Below are positions 18,746-26,960 of a DNA stretch of 64,000 nucleotides, piece by piece. Position numbers and translations under genes: made by a program. The notes under the pieces were generated by a model, which was given only the letters and a program-made list of their open reading frames with translations, was not told where the DNA came from and ran no database searches. The stretch is from the NCBI GenBank assembly GCA_001592145.1, contig BCWJ01000008.1, positions 62,001-126,000 on the forward strand, written 5' to 3'. Within the stretch, counting starts at the first letter, position 1. The number at the start of each line of letters is the position of its first letter. The stretch is from Xylanimicrobium pachnodae JCM 13526 = NBRC 107786. Lineage in GTDB: Bacteria; Actinomycetota; Actinomycetes; Actinomycetales; Cellulomonadaceae.

Positions 18746-19450
18746 TCACCCGCCGAGCAGCCCGCGCACCGTGATCTCGCGGACCGTCAAGATGTGCTCG
18801 CGCATCGCCTGCTCGGCCGCCGCCGCATCGTGCGCCACGAACGTGTCGATCAGACGCTCGTGGGCGGTCAGCTCCGCGTCGGAGCTGAGGTAGGTGGCGG
18901 TGAGCGGCACCAGGTGGTGGATGCGCGTCGTGTCGTCGAACAACGGGACCAGGATCGCGGTGGCGCGGTCGTTGCGCGCCGCCGTGACCAGGCGCTCGTG
19001 GAACCGGTGCGCGGCGGCCGACCGCGCGGAGGTCCCCGCCGCGGTGCGCTGCACGGCGAGCGCCTCGCGCAGCGCCTCGACGTCCTCCGGCTGGGCCAGC
19101 CGGGCGCCCGCCCCCACGATCGCGGGTTCGAGCGCGAGCCGGATGTCCAGGATCTCTCGCGCCTCGACCACGCCGATGGGCCGAACCACGTAGCCCTTGC
19201 GGGGGATGACGGTGATCAGCCGGTCCGTGACGAGCACCTGCAGCGCCTCGCGCACCGGCGTCTTCGACATGCCGAACCGCTCCGCGAGCTCCGCCTCCAC
19301 CAGCAGGGTGTCCGGCAGCAGGCGCGCCTCGATGATGTCCTCCCGCAGCGCCGTGTAGACGGAGTCGGTGCGGGACACCCGGGTTGGCGCCGTCGGCCGC
19401 CTGCTGGCCGGCTGCCTGCTGGCCGGCTGCCTGCTGTCCAAGGGGTTCAC
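18746..19450 (-). CDS. GntR-family regulator (FCD type) of the second sugar-acid module
   Basis: 234 residues. GntR winged helix (VEAELAERFGMSKTPVREAL) plus FCD domain (ILDIRLALEPAIV; AAHRFHERLV; ELTAHERLIDTFVAHDAAAA). The first 20 residues come from a 15-base direct repeat (GGCTGCCTGCTGGCC on the plus strand, 19390-19440), giving SRQPASRQPASRRP. It lies at the far end of the leftward MHS transporter/dehydratase genes and probably controls them; a palindrome at 22714 is a candidate site. Confidence 0.87.
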   Translation of the reverse strand: MNPLDSRQPASRQPASRRPTAPTRVSRTDSVYTALREDIIEARLLPDTLLVEAELAERFGMSKTPVREALQVLVTDRLITVIPRKGYVVRPIGVVEAREILDIRLALEPAIVGAGARLAQPEDVEALREALAVQRTAAGTSARSAAAHRFHERLVTAARNDRATAILVPLFDDTTRIHHLVPLTATYLSSDAELTAHERLIDTFVAHDAAAAEQAMREHILTVREITVRGLLGG

Positions 19451-19510
19451 CCGCCCGATGGTACGGGCGCGTCCGCTGCGGGACGCGCCCGTACCGCCGT
19501 CGGCGCTCGG

Positions 19511-20893
19511 TCACGCCTTGGCCAGGACGTGCGCGGGCGCGTACCCGTGCTGGGCGTCCTGGTCGACGCCGAGCGGGATCCCGCTGCGATCACGCAGCAG
19601 CAGCGTGGCGCACAGGCCGATGAGGGTCATCCCGGACAGGTACACGGAGACCATGCTGGTCGAGCCCGTGGCCTGCACGATCGCCTGCGCGATGGTGGGG
19701 GCGAACGCCCCGCCCAGGATCGCGCCGATCGCGTAGGACATCGAGATGCCCGAGAACCGGATGGACGCGGGGAACAGCTCGGAGTAGAACGCCGACATCG
19801 GGCCGTACGTGAAGCCCAGGCCGACGGCCAGCAGCGAGACCCCGAGGAACAGCATCTCCACGCGTCCCGTGTTGACCAGCGGGAACACGGCGATGACGCC
19901 GGCGAGCTGGATGACCCAGCCGATCAGGTACATGCGGCGGCGCCCGATCCGGTCCGACAGCGCGCCGGCCAGGAACGTCGCGATCAGCCAGACGACGGAG
20001 GACCCGGTGATCGCCGCGAGCACCGATCCGGTGTCCAGACGCACGGCGCCCTCAGGGTCGGAGGCGTAGCCCTGGATGAACCCGCCCGTGGTCATGTACC
20101 CGACGGCGTTGTTCCCCGCGAAGAGCAGGGCGGCGATGATCAGCAGCGGCGCGTGGCGGCGCAGCAGCACCGCGATGGGGAGCCGGGCGTGCTGCTTGCG
20201 CTCCGCGAGCTCGGTGAACACGGGGGACTCCTCGACGTGCCGGCGCACCAGGTAGCCGACGATGACGAGCACGAAGCTCACCAGGAACGGCACCCGCCAG
20301 CCCCAGGCCAGGAACGCCTCGCCGGGCGCGACCACGGTCATGAGCGCCATGACGCCCGAGGCCATGAGCAGGCCGATGGGTGTGCCCACCTGTGGTGCCG
20401 AACCGAAGAGCCCCCGCTTGGTGACTGGCGCGTGCTCGACGGCCAGGAGGGCCGCGCCGCCCCACTCGCCGCCCGCCGAGATGCCCTGGAGCACCCGCAT
20501 CAGGATCAGCAGGGCCGGTGCCGCGATGCCGATGGCGGCGTAGTTGGGCAGGAGGCCGACGACCGTGGTGGCCGCCCCCATGAGCACCAGCGTGAAGGTC
20601 AGCACGACGCGGCGCCCGTAGCGGTCGCCGAAGTGACCGGCCAGGAACGCCCCGACGGGGCGGAACAGGAAGGAGATCCCGACGGTGATGAACGCGAGGA
20701 TCTGTGCGAACTGCTCGCCCGCGGGCGCGAAGAACTGCGTGCCGAACACCAGCGCCGCGGCCTGCGCGTAGATGAAGAAGTCGTACCACTCGACGGCCGT
20801 GCCGACGACGGTCGCGAACACGACGCGGCGCCGGTCACGCGTGGTCGGGCCGGTGCCCGCGGGCCCCGAACCTCGTTGCTGGATGGTGCTCAT
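19511..20893 (-). CDS. MFS transporter, metabolite:H+ symporter (MHS) family
   Basis: 460 residues, 12 helices. MHS signatures: TAVEWYDFFIYAQAAALVFG at the start, GHFGDRYGRRVVLTFTLVLM in loop 2-3, RVLQGISAGGEWGGAALLAV in helix 4. The family (ShiA, KgtP, ProP relatives) imports carboxylates and related solutes with protons. The gene follows the IlvD/Edd dehydratase by 44 bases on the same strand, so uptake of a sugar acid that the dehydratase uses is likely. ATG at 20893. Confidence 0.9.
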   Translation of the reverse strand: MSTIQQRGSGPAGTGPTTRDRRRVVFATVVGTAVEWYDFFIYAQAAALVFGTQFFAPAGEQFAQILAFITVGISFLFRPVGAFLAGHFGDRYGRRVVLTFTLVLMGAATTVVGLLPNYAAIGIAAPALLILMRVLQGISAGGEWGGAALLAVEHAPVTKRGLFGSAPQVGTPIGLLMASGVMALMTVVAPGEAFLAWGWRVPFLVSFVLVIVGYLVRRHVEESPVFTELAERKQHARLPIAVLLRRHAPLLIIAALLFAGNNAVGYMTTGGFIQGYASDPEGAVRLDTGSVLAAITGSSVVWLIATFLAGALSDRIGRRRMYLIGWVIQLAGVIAVFPLVNTGRVEMLFLGVSLLAVGLGFTYGPMSAFYSELFPASIRFSGISMSYAIGAILGGAFAPTIAQAIVQATGSTSMVSVYLSGMTLIGLCATLLLRDRSGIPLGVDQDAQHGYAPAHVLAKA

Positions 20894-20937
20894 GAGCCGG
20901 ACTCCTTTGTCTGGTTGGTTGTGCGGCAACTCATGGG

Positions 20938-22665
20938 TCATGGCAGGGCGGCCGGTGCCTGGTGTTCGGACGGCTCGGCGACCAGCGGGTCCTGGAGGAA
21001 GTCGAAGTCGCAGCCCTCGTCGGCCTGCAGGACGTGATCGGCGTGCAGGCGCCCGAACCCGCGCGCCGGTCCGGACCGGACGGGCACGGGGGTACGGGCC
21101 AGGAGCTCGTCCTCGTCGACGAGATGGCGCAGGGTCCCGGCGGCGACATCGATCTCCACCTCGTCGCCGTCGCGCAGGTAGGCGAGCGGGCCGCCGACCG
21201 CGGCCTCGGGTGCGACATGCAGCACGACCATGCCGGTCGACGTCCCGCTCATGCGGGCATCGGAGATGCGCACCATGTCGGTCACCCCGGCCCGGTGCAG
21301 CTTGGCGGGAATGGGCAGGTGGCCGACCTCGGGCATGCCGGGCGCGCCCACGGGGCCGAGCCCGCGCAGCACCAGGATGCTGGACGCGTCGACGTCCAGG
21401 CCGGGGTCGTCGATGCGCGCGTTCAGGTCCTCGATCCCGTCGAACACGATCACGCGGCCGCGGTGGCGCAGCAGCACGTCGGACCGGACACCGGCCAGCT
21501 TGACCAGAGCCCCGGCAGGGGCGAGGTTCCCGCGCAGCACCCGCAGCGAACCGGGTTCCGGGCGGGCGAACAGCACGTCGCCGGGGTCCGTGGTGGCCAC
21601 GCCGTCCAGGGCCCGCGCCCAGGTGGTGCCCAGCGCGGTGCGCTCGGCGAGGTGGAGGTCGGCGCGGATCTCGTGCATGACGCGTGGCACCCCGCCGATC
21701 GCCGCGAGCGCCGGCAGGGTGTGCGTCCCGCCGGGGCGGACGTTCGCCAGGTAGGCGGTGGTGCGCGACCAGTCGTCGAACCGGTCGATGCCGATCCGGT
21801 GCCCGGCGCGTCCCGCGATGGCTTCCAGGTGGATGACGGTGTTGGTCGAACCGCCGAGCGCCGTCACGGTGCGGAAGGCGTTCTCGAGGGCGGCCAGGGT
21901 GATGCGTTCGCGGGGTGTGCGGCCGTCCCGGGCGGCGGCGACGGCGGCCTGCCCGGTCGCGCGGGCGATCTCGGTGCGGCTCGGCGACGTCGCGTCCTGG
22001 AAGCTGCTGCCCGGCAGGGCGAAGCCGAGCACCTCGGCGACGGCGGCCATCGAGGCGGCGGTGCCCAGGACGTTGCAGGTCCCGACCCCGGTGTTGAGGT
22101 TCGCTTCCAGCTCGCCCCACTCGTCGTCGTCGACGGTGCCGGCGCGGCGTGCGTCGCACAGGGGCCAGGCGTCGTCGACCGTGAGCTCGGGGTTGTCGCG
22201 GTGGCAGGAGACGGGGCGCGGACCGGCGACGAGCATCACGGCGGGCTTGTTCGCGCTGACGGCGCCCATGATCTGGGCGGGCACGGTCTTGTCGCAGCCG
22301 CCGAGCAGCACGACGCCGTCGATGGGCGCGGTGGAGATCATCTCCTCGATGTCCATCGACATGAGGTTGCGCAGGTACAGGCTGGTGGGGCGCGTGAACG
22401 GCTCGGAGATGGAGATGGTGGGGAACGCCAGGGGCAGCCCGCCCGCCTCGCGGACCCCTTGCTTGACGTCGTCGACCAGGTGGGCGAGCCCGGCGTTGCA
22501 GGGGCTGAGGTCGCTGGCGCTGTTCGCGATGCCGATGACGGGGTACCGGCGCACGTCCTGCGCGCTGTGCCCCGTGCCGCGCAGGAACGCCCGGTGCATG
22601 AGCCCGTCCTGGCCGTCGTCCCGGAACAGTGCGCTGCCGGCGCTTGCGATGCCTCGTTGTGACAC
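20938..22665 (-). CDS. IlvD/Edd-family sugar-acid dehydratase
   Basis: 575 residues. Three cysteines for a [2Fe-2S] cluster at Cys56 (SDLSPCNAGL), Cys124 (GGCDKTVPA) and Cys197 (GTCNVLGTAASM). The 68/73 spacing matches my recollection of L-arabinonate/D-xylonate dehydratases. The catalytic-serine region SDARMSGTSTG is also present. It would convert an aldonate to a 2-keto-3-deoxy acid. True dihydroxyacid dehydratase (IlvD) is less likely because the gene sits with a GntR regulator, an MHS transporter and a hydroxyacid dehydrogenase. GTG start at 22665 with GGAG six bases upstream. Confidence 0.9.
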   Translation of the reverse strand: MSQRGIASAGSALFRDDGQDGLMHRAFLRGTGHSAQDVRRYPVIGIANSASDLSPCNAGLAHLVDDVKQGVREAGGLPLAFPTISISEPFTRPTSLYLRNLMSMDIEEMISTAPIDGVVLLGGCDKTVPAQIMGAVSANKPAVMLVAGPRPVSCHRDNPELTVDDAWPLCDARRAGTVDDDEWGELEANLNTGVGTCNVLGTAASMAAVAEVLGFALPGSSFQDATSPSRTEIARATGQAAVAAARDGRTPRERITLAALENAFRTVTALGGSTNTVIHLEAIAGRAGHRIGIDRFDDWSRTTAYLANVRPGGTHTLPALAAIGGVPRVMHEIRADLHLAERTALGTTWARALDGVATTDPGDVLFARPEPGSLRVLRGNLAPAGALVKLAGVRSDVLLRHRGRVIVFDGIEDLNARIDDPGLDVDASSILVLRGLGPVGAPGMPEVGHLPIPAKLHRAGVTDMVRISDARMSGTSTGMVVLHVAPEAAVGGPLAYLRDGDEVEIDVAAGTLRHLVDEDELLARTPVPVRSGPARGFGRLHADHVLQADEGCDFDFLQDPLVAEPSEHQAPAALP

Positions 22666-22713
22666 GTGATCTCCAGTGATCGTCGCGGTTCTTCACGAGG
22701 CAACTGAACGTAC

Positions 22714-22729
22714 CAGTGATATCTTACTG
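22714..22729. promoter_or_regulatory. Candidate GntR operator between dehydratase and dehydrogenase genes
   Basis: CAGTGATATCTTACTG is an imperfect palindrome (12 of 16 positions symmetric). A further CCAGTGATC half-site lies at 22673-22681. On the minus strand TTGTCG (22735-22730) and TACGTT (22712-22707), 17 bases apart, could be the dehydratase promoter, so the palindrome would lie within the -35/-10 spacer. Confidence 0.45.
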
Positions 22730-22769
22730 CGACAACAGATGATTCTCCGACCGCTCCCGAGGAGTTCCG

Positions 22770-23708
22770 GTGCCCCACGCCCCCACGACCCCCCGCCCAG
22801 CCGTCGTCCGCTTCGGTCCGGCGCTGCCCGGGCTCCCCGCCGTCCTCGCACGCTCCCCCGTCCGCGCCGGCACCGATCTCGCCCGCGCCAACGGGGCGCT
22901 CGTCACGTTCGGCGCCGACCCCGGGGCGCTCGCCACCGGCATCGCCGACGCCGAGCTCCTGCGCTGGGTGCAGCTACCGACCGCCGGGATCGAGCTGTTC
23001 GCCGACGCCCTCGACGCCCGGCCGGACCTCGTGTGGACCAGCGCGAAGGGCGCCTACGCGCGGCCCGTGGCCGAGCACGCGCTGATGCTCACCCTCGCCG
23101 TGCTGCGCGACCTCCCGCGCCGCGTGACCGCGCGGACCTGGCAGCGGCGGTCCGGCACCTCGCTGCACGGGTTGCGCGTCGTCGTCATCGGCGCTGGCGG
23201 CGTCGCGCTCGAGACCGTGCGGCTGCTCAAGACGTTCCGCACGCACGTCACCGTCGTGCGCCGCCTGGCCCTCCCCGTCGACGCCGCCGATCGCACCGTG
23301 GTCCAGGAGCATCTGGGCTCCGTGCTGCCCGACGCCGACGTCGTCGTCGTGGCGGCCGCCCTGACCGACGCGACCCGCGGACTCCTCTCCCGCGACGCCC
23401 TGGCGCTGCTGCGCCCCACCGCGGTGCTCGTCAACGTGGGCCGCGGCGCCCTGATCGACACCGATGCCCTGGTCGACGCGCTGCGCCGACGTCGCCTGCG
23501 CGGGGCCGGGCTGGACGTCACCGACCCCGAACCGCTGCCGGACGGGCACCCCCTGTGGGACGAACCGCGCTGCATCGTCACGCCGCACACCGCCGACACC
23601 CAGGAGATGATCGAACCCCTGTACCTGGACCGCATCCGGATCAACCTCGCGGCGTTCGCCGCGCACCGGGACCTGATCGGCCGCGTCGATGTGGCGGCGG
23701 GGTACTGA
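22770..23708 (+). CDS. D-isomer-specific 2-hydroxyacid dehydrogenase
   Basis: 312 residues. Rossmann motif VVVIGAGGVALE (about residues 134-145) with the catalytic trio Arg in VNVGRGALIDT, Glu in DVTDPEPLPDGHPLW, and His in VTPHTADT. It would reduce a 2-keto acid (or oxidise a D-2-hydroxy acid) with NAD(P)H. It is divergent from the dehydratase, so it may act on the product of that pathway. GTG start at 22770. Substrate not determinable. Confidence 0.88.
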   Translation: MPHAPTTPRPAVVRFGPALPGLPAVLARSPVRAGTDLARANGALVTFGADPGALATGIADAELLRWVQLPTAGIELFADALDARPDLVWTSAKGAYARPVAEHALMLTLAVLRDLPRRVTARTWQRRSGTSLHGLRVVVIGAGGVALETVRLLKTFRTHVTVVRRLALPVDAADRTVVQEHLGSVLPDADVVVVAAALTDATRGLLSRDALALLRPTAVLVNVGRGALIDTDALVDALRRRRLRGAGLDVTDPEPLPDGHPLWDEPRCIVTPHTADTQEMIEPLYLDRIRINLAAFAAHRDLIGRVDVAAGY

Positions 23709-23726
23709 CGCCTCATGTGCCCGACG

Positions 23727-24176
23727 TCAGACGGCACCCGTATCCAGGTGGTCCGCCAGCCGATGGAGGGCACCTTGCAGCTCGCTCAGCTCTTCCGCAC
23801 TCAGCCCGAGTGCATCGCGGATATAGCACTCGGCGTCGGCCAGCACCGGGCGCATCGCCTGCCCGGCCGCGGTGAGCGCCACCGTCACCGCGCGCGCGTC
23901 GGACTCGGAACGCTCCAGCGAGAGCAGCCCGCGGTCCGCGAGACGGCGCAGCAGCGGGGTGAGCGTGCCGTGGTCGAGCCGGGTGGCCCGCCCGATCTCA
24001 CCGATCGTGGACGGACCGCGCCGCGCGAGCGTGACGAGCACGAGGAACTGCGGGTAGGTCAGGCCGGCCGGTTCGAGCACCGCGCGGTAGCGGCCCGTGA
24101 CGGTACGCGAGAGGGAGTAGAGGTCGAAGCACAGCAGGTCGCCCAGCACGGGCTGCTCACCGACCCGTTCGGTCAT
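23727..24176 (-). CDS. ohrR: OhrR-type MarR regulator
   Basis: 149 residues. Organic-peroxide-sensing repressor. The sensing Cys16 lies in the family motif LLCFDLYSLSR; a second cysteine, Cys117 (AECYIRD), is about 100 residues away, as in two-cysteine OhrR proteins. The wing-helix motif LDHGTLTPLLRRL is present. It is divergent from an OsmC-type peroxidase gene and shares with it two inverted repeats. GGAGGT lies seven bases before the ATG at 24176; a GTG three codons upstream (24185) is also possible. Confidence 0.88.
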   Translation of the reverse strand: MTERVGEQPVLGDLLCFDLYSLSRTVTGRYRAVLEPAGLTYPQFLVLVTLARRGPSTIGEIGRATRLDHGTLTPLLRRLADRGLLSLERSESDARAVTVALTAAGQAMRPVLADAECYIRDALGLSAEELSELQGALHRLADHLDTGAV

Positions 24177-24222
24177 CCCGCTCACCTCCGCACCTCCCTG
24201 CATCCGATCCCTTGCGCCAGGA

Positions 24223-24255
24223 TATCTTGTGTGCAAGTATCTTGTACACAAGATA
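24223..24255. promoter_or_regulatory. Two overlapping OhrR operators
   Basis: TATCTTGT-AC-ACAAGATA (24238-24255) is an inverted repeat with 8-base perfect arms. TATCTTGT-GT-GCAAGTAT (24223-24240) is a second, slightly degenerate copy. Their starts are 15 bases apart and they share TAT. They fill the space between the divergent ohrR and osmC starts, so dimers could bind both and shut both genes. Confidence 0.8.
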
Positions 24256-24276
24256 GTTCGACCACCGGAGGACACG

Positions 24277-24720
24277 ATGCCTACTCGTTCCGCACGCACC
24301 AACTGGACCGGCACCCTGGAGCAGGGCGTCGGCAAGACCGAGCTGACCAGCTCGAAGCTCGCCACCTACGACGTGTCGTTCCCCAAGCGCGCCGCCGACG
24401 ACGCCGCGGGCACCACCAGCCCCGAAGAGCTCATCGCCGCCGCCCACTCCGCCTGCTACGCCATGCAGCTCAGCGCCGAGATCGCCGAGCGTGGCGGCGT
24501 CCCCGAGACCCTGGACGTCAGCGCGTCCGTCTCGCTCGGCCCGGACTCCGCCCGCGGCGGCTTCCAGCTCACCGGCATCACGATCGTCGTGCGCGGCACC
24601 GTCAGCAACCTCGACGAGGCCGGGTTCCTCGACGCCGCCAACGGCGCCAAGGCCAACTGCCCCGTCAGCCGCGCCCTGACCGGCGTCGAGATCACCCTCG
24701 ACGCGGCGCTGGCGGCCTGA
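24277..24720 (+). CDS. osmC: OsmC-family organic peroxide reductase
   Basis: 147 residues. Thiol peroxidase reducing organic hydroperoxides. Catalytic Cys60 (SPEELIAAAHSACYAMQLS) and Cys128 (AKANCPVSRAL). The pattern around both cysteines is closer to OsmC than to Ohr. ATG at 24277 has GGAG seven bases before it. A longer frame upstream was rejected because it runs through the operators. Repression by the divergent OhrR is expected, relieved by peroxide. Confidence 0.9.
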   Translation: MPTRSARTNWTGTLEQGVGKTELTSSKLATYDVSFPKRAADDAAGTTSPEELIAAAHSACYAMQLSAEIAERGGVPETLDVSASVSLGPDSARGGFQLTGITIVVRGTVSNLDEAGFLDAANGAKANCPVSRALTGVEITLDAALAA

Positions 24721-24735
24721 CGACGCCCACAACAC

Positions 24736-24777
24736 AACGGCGACGCCCCCCGAGATCTCTCGGGGGGCGTCGCCGTT
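24736..24777 (+). terminator. Strong hairpin terminator after osmC
   Basis: A 20-base perfect stem (AACGGCGACGCCCCCCGAGA on the left arm) with a two-base loop, 16 bases after the osmC stop. Few T residues follow, as is usual in high-GC actinobacteria. Confidence 0.85.
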
Positions 24778-24852
24778 GCTGCCATCCGGTCACATGGTGA
24801 GACACCAGCTCCTTAACTGGACGGTTTCGCTCAAGAAGACGACGTTGGGCTC

Positions 24853-26595
24853 GTGTCCAGCACCTCCAGCACCGCCAACCGGCTCACGCGGTCAGCCCGC
24901 ATCGCCCGCGCACCGCGCCCGGCGATCCTCCAGAACACCGGAGAGTCGCTCCAGCTCGCGGCCGACGTCCTCGTGCTGGGCGGCGGCCCGGCGGGCACCT
25001 GGGCCGCCATCGCCGCCACCGAGGCCGGCGCCCGCGTGGTCCTCGCGGACAAGGGGTACTGCGGCACCAGCGGGGTCGCGGCCACCGCCGGCGTCGGGCA
25101 CTGGCTGGTCCCGCCCGACGTCGCCGCGCGCGACGCCGAGATCTTTCCCCGTGAGGCGCAGGGCGGGTACCTCACCGACCGCACCTGGACCGACGCCGTG
25201 CTCGACGAGGCCTGGTACCGCACCGAGCTGATCCCCGGCTGGGGTTACCGGCCCGCCACGACCCCACCCCCGCGCCTGTTCGCGCAGCCCGGACGCCGCA
25301 GCTTCGCGGGCACCGCCCCCGACTACCTGCGGTTCCTGCGCGGCCGCACCAAGCGGGGCGGCGCCACGATCCTCGACCACTCCCCCGCCCTCGAGCTCCT
25401 GGTCGACGACGACGGACACGTCAGCGGCGCGCGCGGCTACCAGCGGCAGGCGGGACGGCCCTGGACGGTGACCGCGGGCGCCGTCGTGCTCGCCACCGGC
25501 GGCACCACCTGGAAGAGCCACTCGCTGGGCGGCGACGTGGACACCGGCGAGGGGCACCTCATGGCCGCCGAGGTGGGCGCGCACCTGTCCAGCATGGAGT
25601 TCTCCAACTTCTACGGGATGGTGCCGCTGGGCACCTCCATGGACAAGAACGGCTTCTTCATCGCCGCCTCCTACTGGGACCACCACGGCGACCCGATCAC
25701 GTACCGCAACCTGCACGAGTCGCGCGCCGAACTGCTCGCCGCCTCGCTGCGCGGCACCGTCACCGCAACGTTCACCCAGTTCCCGCCCGAGGCGCGGGCA
25801 CGCGTGCGAGCCGGCATGCCCAACTTCTTCATGGTCGTCGACAAGCTCGGCGTCGACCCCTTCACCGACCGTTTCCCCATCGACTGGGTCCAGGAGGGCA
25901 CCGTCCGCGGCACCGGCGGCGTCCACGTGCTCGACCACGACGCCGCCACCGGGGTACCCGGCCTGTACGCGGCCGGTGACATCGCCGCCCGTGACCGCAT
26001 CGTCGGCTCCGCCACCGGGGCAGGCGGTCCCAACCTCGCCTGGGCGGTCGCCACCGGCACCTGGGCCGGGCGCGCCGCCGCCCGCGACGCGACTACCCCC
26101 GCCGCCCCGGCCCGGCTCACCCCCACCGGCACCCACGGTCTGCGAGCGCCCCGGGCCACCGCTTCCGCGCGCGGCGGCGACTCGTGGCGCGACGTCGTCG
26201 GCGTCGTGCAGGGCCAGATGCACCCCATCGCCAAGGCCGCGTTCCGTGACGAGGAGGGCCTGGCCGCCTCAGGCTCCCTGCTCGACGAGCGCTGGGCGCG
26301 CCCCGAGCGGCTCGTGCCGGCGGCCGGCACGGGCAGCGGCGAGGCGATCCGCACCCGGGAGGCCGCCGGGATGCTCGCGACCGCCCGCTGGGTGATCGCC
26401 GCCGCGCGCGCCCGCACCGAGTCGCGCGGCATGCACACGCGGGTGGACCACCCGCGCACCGACCCCGCCCAGACCCACCGGCTGCTGGTCGGCGGGCTGG
26501 ACGAGACGTGGGTCCGCCCGGACCCCGACCTGCCCGTCACCGGGCCCGTCCCTGCCGGTGCACCCGGCCCGGCCGATGTGAAGGAGGCCTCATGA
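24853..26595 (+). CDS. FAD-dependent oxidoreductase, AprA / fumarate-reductase flavoprotein-like
   Basis: 580 residues. N-terminal dinucleotide fold ADVLVLGGGPAGTWAAIAAT (about 37-56), ADKGYCGTSG next to it, and a C-terminal FAD signature GVPGLYAAGDIAARDRIVG with TGAGGPNLAWAVATG. The architecture resembles the alpha subunit of adenylylsulfate reductase and succinate dehydrogenase/fumarate reductase flavoproteins. The next gene is a two-cluster ferredoxin like AprB, joined by ATGA, followed by an SsuABC-type importer. A redox step on an imported sulfur- or nitrogen-containing compound is the best guess; the substrate is not known. The GTG start at 24853 is uncertain. Confidence 0.82.
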   Translation: MSSTSSTANRLTRSARIARAPRPAILQNTGESLQLAADVLVLGGGPAGTWAAIAATEAGARVVLADKGYCGTSGVAATAGVGHWLVPPDVAARDAEIFPREAQGGYLTDRTWTDAVLDEAWYRTELIPGWGYRPATTPPPRLFAQPGRRSFAGTAPDYLRFLRGRTKRGGATILDHSPALELLVDDDGHVSGARGYQRQAGRPWTVTAGAVVLATGGTTWKSHSLGGDVDTGEGHLMAAEVGAHLSSMEFSNFYGMVPLGTSMDKNGFFIAASYWDHHGDPITYRNLHESRAELLAASLRGTVTATFTQFPPEARARVRAGMPNFFMVVDKLGVDPFTDRFPIDWVQEGTVRGTGGVHVLDHDAATGVPGLYAAGDIAARDRIVGSATGAGGPNLAWAVATGTWAGRAAARDATTPAAPARLTPTGTHGLRAPRATASARGGDSWRDVVGVVQGQMHPIAKAAFRDEEGLAASGSLLDERWARPERLVPAAGTGSGEAIRTREAAGMLATARWVIAAARARTESRGMHTRVDHPRTDPAQTHRLLVGGLDETWVRPDPDLPVTGPVPAGAPGPADVKEAS

Positions 26596-26960
26596 TCGAG
26601 GTTCTCGACCCCGTGCGCTGCACGTCCTGCAACATCTGCGTCCGCGTGTGTCCCACCAACGTGTTCGACGCCGTCGAGGGCGACATCCCCGTGATCGCAC
26701 GGCACTCGGACTGCCAGACCTGCTTCCAGTGCGAGGCATGGTGCCCGGCCGACGCCATCTTCGTCTCGCCGTCACGCACCCCCGAGCCCGACGGGTCACC
26801 CCTGCGCGACGGCGAGGCCCTCGCCGCCCGCAACCTGCTGGGCCTGTACCGCGACCGGGTCGGCTGGCGCCGCGGCACCACGTCCGCGTCCGAGAACCTG
26901 CCCAGCACCGACGACTACCACGTCTGGGCCACCCCCCTCCCCGAAGGAGCACCCCGATGA
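26592..26960 (+). CDS. AprB-like 2[4Fe-4S] ferredoxin subunit
   Basis: 122 residues. Two complete cluster motifs, CTSCNICVRVCP (near residue 10) and CQTCFQCEAWCP (near residue 40), then a cluster-free tail of about 65 residues. It would pass electrons to or from the co-translated flavoprotein. It starts inside the flavoprotein stop (ATGA) and ends on the start of the binding-protein gene (ATGA). The order and size match AprB-type partners; a role as dissimilatory sulfate enzyme is unlikely in this genomic setting. Confidence 0.87.
   Translation: MIEVLDPVRCTSCNICVRVCPTNVFDAVEGDIPVIARHSDCQTCFQCEAWCPADAIFVSPSRTPEPDGSPLRDGEALAARNLLGLYRDRVGWRRGTTSASENLPSTDDYHVWATPLPEGAPR

Noticed and set aside
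24229-24276. N-terminal extension of OsmC starting at 24229
   Set aside because: It runs through the OhrR operators, and the ATG at 24277 has a proper ribosome site.
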